From Prevotella sp. (GTDB lineage: Bacteria; Bacteroidota; Bacteroidia; Bacteroidales; Bacteroidaceae): a stretch of DNA of 12,060 bases. A program made the position numbers and the translations under genes. Within the stretch, counting starts at the first letter, position 1, and every line of letters begins with the position of its first letter. Under the pieces are notes generated by a model. It was not told the origin of the DNA. It ran no database searches and was given only the letters and a program-made list of their open reading frames with translations. Location: the NCBI GenBank assembly GCA_017428805.1, contig JAFRQC010000045.1, forward strand, positions 1 through 12,060. Reading direction: 5' to 3'. Positions 1-5,652 of the stretch are shown here, piece after piece.

Positions 1-41
1 GCCGGAAGTTGGATTTTGTCCGCTTCAAACAATGATGGATT

Positions 42-73
42 TTAGTTCACATTAAATAAATTAGTTCACATTA
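42..73. repeat. 13-bp direct repeat, two copies
   Basis: TTAGTTCACATTA occurs at 42-54 and again at 61-73, so the two starts are 19 bp apart. The pair lies in A/T-rich DNA just upstream of the small ORF at 91. It could be a paired protein-binding site or a chance duplication. I found no Bacteroidetes-type promoter (TTTG, 19-21 bp, TAnnTTTG) in positions 1-90, so a regulatory role is only a guess. Confidence 0.4.
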
Positions 74-90
74 TTAACATTTTAAAGATT

Positions 91-189
91 ATGGACAAGA
101 AAACAATTAGAATGAATGTGACTTCCGCCAAGGTGTCCGCGCAGTCCGGCTGCGTCCTAATGGCGGAGGGGGAGGTGCCTGGCACCTGA
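91..189 (+). CDS. Possible small peptide (32 aa), resembles the peptide gene at 2563
   Basis: This ORF runs ATG at 91 to TGA at 187-189 and gives 32 residues. It starts MDKK, has a Gly at residue 20 and the motif LMAEGEV at residues 23-29. The peptide encoded at 2563-2712 also starts MDKK, has Gly at residue 20 and LCASGDI at 22-28, so the two may be members of one family flanking the secreted leucine-rich protein. Both follow an A/T-rich leader (ATTTTAAAGATT here, GTATTTAAGAAA there). Short peptides of this general shape are common in Bacteroides and Prevotella genomes and have no known function that I can name. Against it, the second half of the ORF is GC-rich with nested inverted repeats, so it could be a structured element that happens to be open. 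No membrane segment or signal peptide is visible. Confidence 0.35.
   Translation: MDKKTIRMNVTSAKVSAQSGCVLMAEGEVPGT
125..187. other. GC-rich foldable segment with nested inverted repeats
   Basis: CCGCCA at 125-130 pairs with TGGCGG at 161-166, and inside this CGCAG (140-144) pairs with CTGCG (150-154). Just downstream AGGTGCC (173-179) and GGCACCT (181-187) form a near loop-free palindrome around one T. The segment stands out from A/T-rich DNA on both sides. It may be the body of a small repeat element, an RNA structure in the leader of the secreted-protein gene, or only coding sequence of the small ORF. From 190 to 291 I see a further GC-rich stretch and then an A/T-rich leader, with no recognisable promoter. 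Confidence 0.4.
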
Positions 190-291
190 CGTTTACTCTC
201 TCGCCTGCATCAGCGAGGCTCAGCCCCGCCGCAGGAATCATCCGATTATTATTTCAAATTCAAAATTTACAAACTAAAAATTTTAAGAACA

Positions 292-2484
292 ATGAAAATT
301 AAGAATTTAATCGCAGTTGCAGCCCTTTTGTTGGGCAGCACAAGCGCATTTGCACAGACAGAAACCGCATCAGGAATCTTCAAGATTTCTGTTACGGCAG
401 GAAATGCTACTATTAAAGGTTTTAAAGCAGACACTCCCGCTAGTGAACAGGTGAATGTTACGGTTCCTGCAACATTGGCCAACGACGGAGGTGACGATTT
501 CAATGTAATCGCTATTGGGGCAAATGCTTTTGATGGCAATACGAATCTGAAGACCATCAACATCGCAGCAAGTGTTGCAACGATTGATGCAAGCGCATTC
601 AATGATTGTTCACAGCTTACAACTGTTACGTTTGCAGAAAACTCTGAATTGGCAACGCTTGGAGCTAAGGCATTTGGTGACACTCCTGGTCTGACAAAAA
701 TCAGTTTTGCTAATTGTGCAAAAATGAAGGATTTTAGCGGTGCTGATCCTTTTGTTAACGCATCAGGTCTGAACTATTATCTGAAGGAGGTTGAGTTCAA
801 TGCTGCTACCACAGACATCGGTACAGCTCTTGCTGGTCTTAAGGCTCTCACTACAGTGAACCTTGGTGCGACCGCCATTACCGCTCTGGCTGCCGGCTCA
901 TTGGCAAACACAGATGCTCTTGCAACTCTTGTACTTCCAGCAACATGTAATGACATTGATGCTACTGGCGCAACTGCCCTGACATCTCTGACAATCAATG
1001 CAGAGGATGTTGACTTCAGTGCAGCAGAGGCATCAGCAGCTCCTGCCTTCACGATGTCTAACGCAGCAAACTCTACCATCACATTCGGCAACATCGATGG
1101 TGCCACTTTCTCTGATCCCGCTACTGCTTATACAATCGCTGGTCCTACTGCACTGGGCAAAACAACCACACTTACTCTTGGTAACGTTGCAAGTGACCTT
1201 GACTACGCCATTGTAAGTGGTAATGTGCTCTCTGCAACTATCGGCGATCTTGCTGCCGGAGCAGATGTTAGCTCTGACGTATTCAGTGGTGCTGTAACCA
1301 TCAACATCAACACTATTGCCAATACTGCTACTATCGCTGCTGGTACTGTTGCAAACGCCACGACCACAACCCTGAACTTCAATGCAGGAAAGACTATCAC
1401 TGGTGCAGGTGCTATTGCAGCCGGTGCCTTCAAGAAATTCACTAAGCTTGCCACAGTTAACATCAATGCTACTGTGGCCACAGCCAAGGCTTTCGCAGAT
1501 GCTTCTTTCGGTGATGATACTGATATGGCAGGCTCAGCTGCAGATGCTGTCCTCGGTATTAAGTTGACTGTCAACTATAAGCCAGCTACTTACATTGGAG
1601 CATTTGGTAACAAAGCATTCAAGGCCACCACAACCACGACGAAGGACGTGAAACTTGCCACCAACCGTGTGTTCATTCTCGGTGCTACCTTCGCAACTGA
1701 CTATGGAGCAAATGGTGCAAACTTCTTCCGCGTAACAATTGATGCTCCTGCAGAGGAGGTTATTATTGAGGTTGCCAAGAAAGATGGTAAATATTGGTAT
1801 GGTAAATATTTCAACGAGGGAAGCATGCTAAAGATTGCTAAGGAGCAGAATGGTGATAAGGTTATGGTTTACGGTGCATACGTTGACCAGGATGATAACA
1901 CTATCTATATGGATCAGTTGCATGTAATTAAGGGCTACTACTTCGTTCCCGCTAACTGTCCTGTTATTGTTAAGTCTAACACCGCAGATCCTGTTAAGGC
2001 TGTCGCAACTGAAACTGGTGATGTATATCCTACTTATGGTTCTATGAATCTGTCAGGTGCTACCACATATCAGAATGAAATCTGTAGGAACGATGATACA
2101 CATAATACTGGTGCAAAGGTTCAGAATGAAGCTGCTGATAAGGATTGGAGTGATGCTACAGGTACCGCTACTGTTGATAATAATGATTTTGCTATCTTCT
2201 TCCTGTATCCTGCAGCTAGTTTCAACTTCTACTGGAATTCAATTCAGGCAACTGCAACTGCTCCTGAAGGCGAATTCTACATCCGCGTCAACAAGTCTCT
2301 GATTGCTGCCGGTGGTCGTGTGAATATTGTTTGGAACGACGGTTCAGAGGAGGCTACTGCTATTCAGACTGTGAAGAAGGTGGCTGAGGCTAATGGTACT
2401 ATCTACAACCTCGCTGGTCAGAAGGTCAACGCTTCTTACAAGGGCGTTGTCATCAAGGACGGTAAGAAGTATATTCAGAAGTAA
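292..2484 (+). CDS. Secreted BspA-like leucine-rich-repeat protein
   Basis: The 730-residue product begins with a clear Sec signal peptide: K2 and K4, a hydrophobic core at about 6-15, and a likely cut after AFA at residue 21. From about residue 70 to 235 there are leucine-rich units of the BspA/LRR_5 type (for example IGANAFDG..NLKTINI, then IDASAFNDCSQLTTVTF), and another unit starts near residue 375 (AAGAFKKFTKLATVNI). The stretch between is very rich in Ala, Thr and Asp and has no crisp repeats. Residues 480-680 look like a separate globular beta-rich domain. The last 28 residues (IYNLAGQKV, then KGVVIKDGKKYIQK) match a tail I recall on many Prevotella exported proteins, whose layout resembles type IX secretion tails. 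BspA-type proteins are often surface adhesins, but no ligand can be read here. The ATG at 292 follows an A-rich leader with no Shine-Dalgarno. Confidence 0.85.
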   Translation: MKIKNLIAVAALLLGSTSAFAQTETASGIFKISVTAGNATIKGFKADTPASEQVNVTVPATLANDGGDDFNVIAIGANAFDGNTNLKTINIAASVATIDASAFNDCSQLTTVTFAENSELATLGAKAFGDTPGLTKISFANCAKMKDFSGADPFVNASGLNYYLKEVEFNAATTDIGTALAGLKALTTVNLGATAITALAAGSLANTDALATLVLPATCNDIDATGATALTSLTINAEDVDFSAAEASAAPAFTMSNAANSTITFGNIDGATFSDPATAYTIAGPTALGKTTTLTLGNVASDLDYAIVSGNVLSATIGDLAAGADVSSDVFSGAVTININTIANTATIAAGTVANATTTTLNFNAGKTITGAGAIAAGAFKKFTKLATVNINATVATAKAFADASFGDDTDMAGSAADAVLGIKLTVNYKPATYIGAFGNKAFKATTTTTKDVKLATNRVFILGATFATDYGANGANFFRVTIDAPAEEVIIEVAKKDGKYWYGKYFNEGSMLKIAKEQNGDKVMVYGAYVDQDDNTIYMDQLHVIKGYYFVPANCPVIVKSNTADPVKAVATETGDVYPTYGSMNLSGATTYQNEICRNDDTHNTGAKVQNEAADKDWSDATGTATVDNNDFAIFFLYPAASFNFYWNSIQATATAPEGEFYIRVNKSLIAAGGRVNIVWNDGSEEATAIQTVKKVAEANGTIYNLAGQKVNASYKGVVIKDGKKYIQK

Positions 2485-2506
2485 TTAACTAGATTAATAA
2501 CCCGAA

Positions 2507-2537
2507 ATGTGACAGGGGAGTCACATCCCCTGCACAT
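2507..2537 (+). other. Hairpin between the secreted protein and the small peptide
   Basis: ATGTG (2507-2511) pairs with CACAT (2533-2537), and AGGGGA (2514-2519) pairs with TCCCCT (2526-2531), leaving a six-base loop. Only a short T-run follows, so this is a weak terminator at best. It may instead reduce read-through, protect the upstream message from 3' decay, or adjust translation of the peptide gene that starts 26 bp later. Confidence 0.45.
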
Positions 2538-2562
2538 TTCAATTAAAAAAGTATTTAAGAAA

Positions 2563-2712
2563 ATGGACAAGAAAAATTATTTTGAGCCTGAGATGGAAGT
2601 TATCGACCTGAAGCTTCAGGGTATGCTCTGCGCTTCTGGCGACATCGACGAGGATGATAACTCAGCTCCTTCTGGAGACGGCAGCAATCCTGGCAATCCT
2701 TTCGGAAACTAA
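2563..2712 (+). CDS. Small acidic Gly/Asn-rich peptide (49 aa), unknown function
   Basis: I do not recognise a named family. The ATG at 2563 is preferred over an in-frame GTG at 2509, because the GTG lies inside a hairpin and the ATG follows the A-rich sequence usual for Bacteroidetes starts. The peptide begins MDKKNYFEPEMEVIDL, then LQGMLCASGD, then an acidic run (DIDEDD) and a Gly/Pro/Asn-rich tail ending FGN. There is no signal peptide or membrane segment. Small peptides with a 'KPxxEVI...LxAxSG' layout are common in Prevotella and Bacteroides, often next to exported-protein genes; that is recalled, not checked. It lies 78 bp after the leucine-rich protein and is probably on the same transcript. 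A short leader followed by a polar low-complexity tail could suit a processed or modified peptide, but no maturation enzyme is in view. Confidence 0.6.
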   Translation: MDKKNYFEPEMEVIDLKLQGMLCASGDIDEDDNSAPSGDGSNPGNPFGN

Positions 2713-2724
2713 TTGCCGAATGAT

Positions 2725-2754
2725 CTTACTCTAAGTGTCTTAGACACGAGTAAG
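2725..2754 (+). other. Strong hairpin 12 bp after the small-peptide gene
   Basis: CTTACTC (2725-2731) pairs with GAGTAAG (2748-2754), and inside it GTGTCT (2735-2740) pairs with AGACAC (2742-2747), with a three-base bulge on the left. It is followed by AAAG, not T-rich sequence. Its position suggests 3'-end protection or part of a structured non-coding region. Confidence 0.45.
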
Positions 2755-2769
2755 AAAGTCAGAAACCAT

Positions 2770-2798
2770 CTGGGGCGCAGGTTCGCCCTACGCCCCAG
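2770..2798 (+). terminator. Probable terminator after the secreted-protein/peptide unit
   Basis: CTGGGGCG (2770-2777) and CGCCCCAG (2791-2798) form a perfect 8-bp GC-rich stem. The inside of the loop can close further as GG-TTCG-CC, giving a stable UUCG-type tetraloop. The following bases are ATTTACTC, a poor T-tail, so efficiency is uncertain. It ends the plus-strand unit 292-2712. Confidence 0.5.
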
Positions 2799-2809
2799 AT
2801 TTACTCAAA

Positions 2810-2860
2810 CGCAAAGTTACCATGCGATGGTACAGAGAATGAGCGAAACATTGCTTTGCG
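2810..2860. other. Nested inverted repeats in non-coding DNA
   Basis: CGCAAAG (2810-2816) and CTTTGCG (2854-2860) are perfect inverted repeats. Immediately inside the left arm, TACCAT and ATGGTA (2818-2832) form a second hairpin around GCG. The stretch lies between two stronger hairpins and does not look coding. From 2861 to 2972 I see only A/T-rich sequence with a weak palindrome near 2873-2900. Confidence 0.35.
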
Positions 2861-2972
2861 ACTTCTTATATGTTAATTTAAAGTTATTTAAACTTATTAA
2901 TTGTGGCTGTGGTCCGTGAGGATAGTACAGTCATGAACTGAAATTTTTAGTGTATAAATTAATTGAAACAGT

Positions 2973-3000
2973 TGTCGCCGGCCCGTGAGGGTCGGCGACA
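2973..3000. terminator. 12-bp GC-rich hairpin with GTGA loop, possible bidirectional terminator
   Basis: TGTCGCCGGCCC (2973-2984) pairs with GGGTCGGCGACA (2989-3000), including one G-T wobble, around a GTGA loop of the GNRA class. It lies 32 bp beyond the stop codon of the minus-strand nuclease gene and at the end of the plus-strand intergenic region. It therefore suits a terminator for convergent transcription. The flanking T-runs are weak on both strands. Confidence 0.5.
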
Positions 3001-3032
3001 GTGCGTATATTAAATGGTCTGTCTAATCGTTG

Positions 3033-4034
3033 CTATGACTGCAGCGTAGCAGCTTCATCGTCTGTGAGGTGGAGGCTCTTGACAATCACATCGAGGGGAA
3101 CGCCATTGGCCTTTAAAGTACGTGCACTCTCCAGCTTTTCCTGAACATTTTTCCGTCTCTCTTCTTCACGCCCTTCTGCCCGGCCTTTTGCTTCGCCTTC
3201 AGCCAAACCTTTAGCCAAACCTTTAGCGTGGCCCTTTTTAAGGCCTTTTATCTCAGCCTCAAGCAGTTTGGTTTTCATGACATCGGTATCACGGACAAGA
3301 GTGTCAAGGTAGTTGTCATAGACACGGCGCTCTTCCTCTGACATCCTGAGATATTCCAGACGCTCACGGGCCTCAATCAGGCCGGGAACTGTTGTGTCTG
3401 GACGGATATACTCATCTTTCAGGTACTCCAGCCATTCTTCCAGCGGCGTGACGGCCAGCTGATTGAATTCATTCACACGGATGACAAAATATTCCGGGAA
3501 GACATCCTCTGGTGTCACCACATGCAGGTCATCCTGCTCATGTTGTGTCAGTTGGAGGGTATCCTTAGTATGTACGCCAATCAGCGTGGTCTGCCCGTGA
3601 TAGAGATAGTCGGCTCCTTCGCCAAGATCGAAGTAGAGAATGTTGATGCTGTACACCTTTTTCACATTCTCATAACTCTTCCCTCGTCCCATGTGCTCCG
3701 TGATGGTCTTCGCCACACCATAGAGCATCCGCTGCAGGTAGTCCAGTTCACGGCTCTGCTGGATCTCAACGATGATGATCCGTCCCTGGGAGTCCTTCGC
3801 CTTGATGTCCACTCGATTGAACTTGTCGTCCTTGTGTTCCTGGTTCGACTCGCTTTCCAGGAGTTCCACAATTTCAACTTTCTCGCCGATAAGTACGTTG
3901 ATCAGGCCTTCGAAGATGGCAAAGTCGGCCTTTGAGCGGAGCATGTACTTCGCTGCCCAGTCAAACCGTATGTACCTGTTCTTACCCTTTACCATCATCT
4001 TTCCTTTCTTTGTCTTTTTGATGTCTTTTGCCAT
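3033..4034 (-). CDS. Rpn-family PD-(D/E)XK nuclease / putative transposase
   Basis: The 333-residue product matches the PD-(D/E)XK nuclease family (PDDEXK_2/Rpn, often annotated as transposase). The visible catalytic pattern is RVD (D76), a beta-hairpin, then VEIQ (E90 and Q92), with the phrase FDWAAKYMLRSKADFAIFEGLI near the N-terminus that is typical of the family. The C-terminal third holds Lys-Gly-x-Ala/Glu repeats at about 264-291, then a charged helix and a short end domain. Rpn proteins in other bacteria are DNA endonucleases linked to recombination; whether this copy moves DNA is unknown. No terminal inverted repeats or target duplication bracket it, so I do not call an insertion sequence. 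The start ATG at 4032-4034 lies about 36 bp after the expected transcription start of a well-formed minus-strand promoter at 4077-4108. Length and reading frame look intact. Confidence 0.85.
   Translation of the reverse strand: MAKDIKKTKKGKMMVKGKNRYIRFDWAAKYMLRSKADFAIFEGLINVLIGEKVEIVELLESESNQEHKDDKFNRVDIKAKDSQGRIIIVEIQQSRELDYLQRMLYGVAKTITEHMGRGKSYENVKKVYSINILYFDLGEGADYLYHGQTTLIGVHTKDTLQLTQHEQDDLHVVTPEDVFPEYFVIRVNEFNQLAVTPLEEWLEYLKDEYIRPDTTVPGLIEARERLEYLRMSEEERRVYDNYLDTLVRDTDVMKTKLLEAEIKGLKKGHAKGLAKGLAEGEAKGRAEGREEERRKNVQEKLESARTLKANGVPLDVIVKSLHLTDDEAATLQS
3201..3224 (-). repeat. 12-bp tandem repeat inside the nuclease gene
   Basis: AGCCAAACCTTT occurs twice in tandem (3201-3212 and 3213-3224). 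On the coding strand it encodes the in-frame repeat KGLA-KGLA in the C-terminal Lys-Gly region. Because the unit is a multiple of three, gain or loss of a unit would change length without breaking the frame. Confidence 0.7.
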
Positions 4035-4076
4035 AGTGATTAAAATTTAAATGGTGTAACAAACTAAATTCGGGGG

Positions 4077-4108
4077 CAAAGGTACGAACTATTTTCTGAA
4101 CCGCCAAA
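4077..4108 (-). promoter_or_regulatory. Bacteroidetes-type promoter for the Rpn-family nuclease gene
   Basis: On the minus strand the -33 box TTTG (4105-4108) is followed by exactly 20 bp and then TACCTTTG (4077-4084), matching the known Bacteroidetes consensus TTTG, 19-21 bp, TAnnTTTG. Transcription should start near 4070, leaving about 36 nt before the ATG. Confidence 0.8.
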
Positions 4109-4154
4109 CTTTTCAGCAGAAAAATGAGAGATTGGTGCGAATGATTTGGCGGTT
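4099..4154. repeat. 10-bp inverted repeat covering both divergent -33 boxes
   Basis: AACCGCCAAA (4099-4108) and TTTGGCGGTT (4145-4154) are perfect inverted repeats separated by 36 bp. Each arm contains the -33 box of one of the two divergent promoters, so the arms are either an extended promoter motif or an operator pair. Confidence 0.75.
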
Positions 4155-4176
4155 TAAGAAAAAGAACGTATCTTTG
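4145..4176 (+). promoter_or_regulatory. Bacteroidetes-type promoter facing the small ORF at 4185
   Basis: TTTG (4145-4148), a 20-bp spacer, then TATCTTTG (4169-4176). The expected start of transcription, about 4181-4184, falls within a few bases of the ATG at 4185, so the message would have almost no leader. Confidence 0.8.
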
Positions 4177-4184
4177 CAGACGAT

Positions 4185-4508
4185 ATGAGAAAGATTGAAA
4201 TCAAAAATCGGAAGGAGACGGATGTGACGGATGAGGCGCTGTATGTGCTGAATAAGGAGTCGCACGGGATGTGGACAGAGCAAGGTCTGGATGCACCGTG
4301 GATGCATCTGACGTTTCCTGAGTTCCAGCAGGCAATTCGTGGGGTGCCGATGTTTGGGGCGGATGGGCAGAACGATGCGCATATTTATGCAGCAAAAGAT
4401 GCAAAGAGGAAAGAAAAAGACCTTAAATCGATAGCTTTATGCACTTTTGTTTGGTGTTTTGGAAGAATTAAACTACCTTTGCAGCCGAAAATATCGTTTA
4501 TAGTTTAA
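4185..4508 (+). CDS. Hypothetical small protein (up to 107 aa), possibly degenerate at its 3' end
   Basis: I do not recognise this protein. The first 75 residues look protein-like: a charged start (MRKIEIKNRKETDVTDE), then aromatic-rich sequence (MWTEQGLDAPWMHLTFPEF) and a loop with GVPMFGADGQNDAHIYAA, ending in a Lys/Arg run. The last 30 residues are coded by DNA that also contains the argD promoter (4450-4481) and part of the heptamer array, and they read like translated non-coding sequence. The gene may therefore have lost its natural stop or end. Its promoter is excellent but places the transcription start next to the ATG, so the mRNA would be nearly leaderless. Compared with the argD cluster downstream, its base composition is lower in GC. 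It could be an accessory gene paired with the divergent nuclease, or a remnant. Confidence 0.5.
   Translation: MRKIEIKNRKETDVTDEALYVLNKESHGMWTEQGLDAPWMHLTFPEFQQAIRGVPMFGADGQNDAHIYAAKDAKRKEKDLKSIALCTFVWCFGRIKLPLQPKISFIV
4450..4481 (+). promoter_or_regulatory. Promoter of the argD-proC-...-argF' cluster
   Basis: TTTG (4450-4453), a 20-bp spacer, then TACCTTTG (4474-4481), a full match to the Bacteroidetes consensus. Transcription should start near 4486, giving a leader of roughly 39 nt made mostly of the heptamer array before the argD ATG. It shares the extended -33 pattern TTTGGyGkTT with the two promoters at 4077-4176. I see no other consensus promoter between here and the window end. Confidence 0.8.
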
Positions 4509-4524
4509 AGTTTATAGTTTAAAG
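4497..4524 (+). repeat. Four tandem heptamers abutting the argD start codon
   Basis: TTTATAG and TTTAAAG alternate twice (units at 4497, 4504, 4511, 4518), and the ATG of argD follows with no gap. The unit fits TTTAnAG, the same pattern that builds the arms of the 99-bp elements further down the cluster. There is no Shine-Dalgarno, so this array is the ribosome-entry region of argD. Confidence 0.85.
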
Positions 4525-5652
4525 ATGAAGCTATTCGACGTATATCCGCTCTTCGACGTGAACATCGTCAAGGGCAAGGGTTGCAAGGTGTGGGACGACA
4601 AGGGTCAGGAGTATCTGGACCTGTACGGCGGACATGCCGTCATCAGCATCGGCCACGCCCATCCCCACTATATAGAAAAGGTAACGGAGCAGTTGCAGAA
4701 GCTGGGGTTCTACTCCAACTCGGTAATCAATAAGTTGCAAGTGGAGCTGGCAGAGCGCTTAGGCAAGATCTGCGGCTACGACGACTATCAGCTGTTCCTG
4801 ATCAACTCTGGTGCCGAGGCGAACGAGAACGCCCTGAAACTCGCCTCGTTCACTAACGGCAGGACGCGCGTCTTGTCTTGTGAGAAGGCTTTCCACGGAC
4901 GTACCTCGCTGGCCGTTGAGGTGACGAACAATCCGAAGATCATCGCTCCCATCAATGATAACAGTCACGTGACCTATCTGCCATTGAACGACCTTCCCGC
5001 CTGGGAGGCAGAACTGGCGAAGGGCGATGTCTGCGCCGTGATTCTGGAGTGCATCCAGGGTGTTGGCGGCATCAAATTGGCCACGAAGGAGTTTGCTCAG
5101 GGACTGGCCGCTGCCTGCAAGAAATATGGCACTATCCTCATCTGCGACGAGATCCAGTGCGGCTACGGACGAAGCGGAAAGTTCTTTGCCCATCAGTGGC
5201 TCGACATCCGTCCGGACATCATCACCGTTGCCAAAGGCATTGCCAATGGTTTCCCGATGGGCGGTGTGCTGATCTCTCCGGAGTTCAAACCGGTGTATGG
5301 ACAGCTGGGAACGACGTTCGGAGGTAATCATTTGGCCTGTGCTGCTGCGCTGGCTGTGCTTGATGTGTTCGAAGAGGAGAATCTGGTGGAGAATGCCAGA
5401 GTGGTTGGCGAGTACCTTATTGAGGAAATTAAAAAATTAAATAATGAAAAGATTAAAGACGTCAGAGGCCGGGGGCTGATGATTGGCATCGACCTCGACT
5501 GTCCGCATGCCGATGTGCGTAAGCCGCTGATCTATCAGGAGCATTGCTTCACCGGCTGCGCAGGAACGAACATCCTGCGTCTGCTGCCACCGCTCTGCCT
5601 CACTAAGGAAGATGCCGATGATTTCATCAAAAAGTTAAAGAAAGTATTATGA
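4525..5652 (+). CDS. argD: N-acetyl/N-succinylornithine aminotransferase (ArgD)
   Basis: This 375-residue class III aminotransferase uses PLP to interconvert N-acyl-glutamate semialdehyde and N-acylornithine with glutamate as amino donor, in cytoplasmic arginine synthesis. Visible family marks are DLYGGHAV near residue 33, SGAEANENALKLA from S95, FHGRTSLA, the cofactor Asp in CDEIQCGYGRSG (D208) and the PLP lysine in VAKGIANGFPMGG (K237), then TFGGNHLACAAALAVLD. Length is close to normal for ArgD. In Bacteroides the arginine intermediates carry succinyl instead of acetyl, and the transcarbamylase at the other end of this cluster fits that, so a succinylated substrate is likely but inferred. 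The start at 4525 is set by its promoter and leader. The stop overlaps the proC start by 4 bp (ATGA), implying coupled translation. A related 4-aminobutyrate or ornithine aminotransferase is less likely given the context. Confidence 0.9.
   Translation: MKLFDVYPLFDVNIVKGKGCKVWDDKGQEYLDLYGGHAVISIGHAHPHYIEKVTEQLQKLGFYSNSVINKLQVELAERLGKICGYDDYQLFLINSGAEANENALKLASFTNGRTRVLSCEKAFHGRTSLAVEVTNNPKIIAPINDNSHVTYLPLNDLPAWEAELAKGDVCAVILECIQGVGGIKLATKEFAQGLAAACKKYGTILICDEIQCGYGRSGKFFAHQWLDIRPDIITVAKGIANGFPMGGVLISPEFKPVYGQLGTTFGGNHLACAAALAVLDVFEEENLVENARVVGEYLIEEIKKLNNEKIKDVRGRGLMIGIDLDCPHADVRKPLIYQEHCFTGCAGTNILRLLPPLCLTKEDADDFIKKLKKVL

Noticed and set aside
2509..2712. GTG start at 2509 for the small peptide (67 codons)
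   Set aside because: The GTG lies in a hairpin stem. The ATG at 2563 follows an A-rich leader and gives the MDKK start shared with the ORF at 91.
2713..2919. ORF of 68 codons directly after the small peptide, TTG start
   Set aside because: It spans several hairpins including a probable terminator and has no protein-like features.
3033..4034. Insertion sequence around the Rpn-family gene
   Set aside because: No terminal inverted repeats or target-site duplication were seen at its edges. The inverted repeat at 4099-4154 belongs to the divergent promoters.
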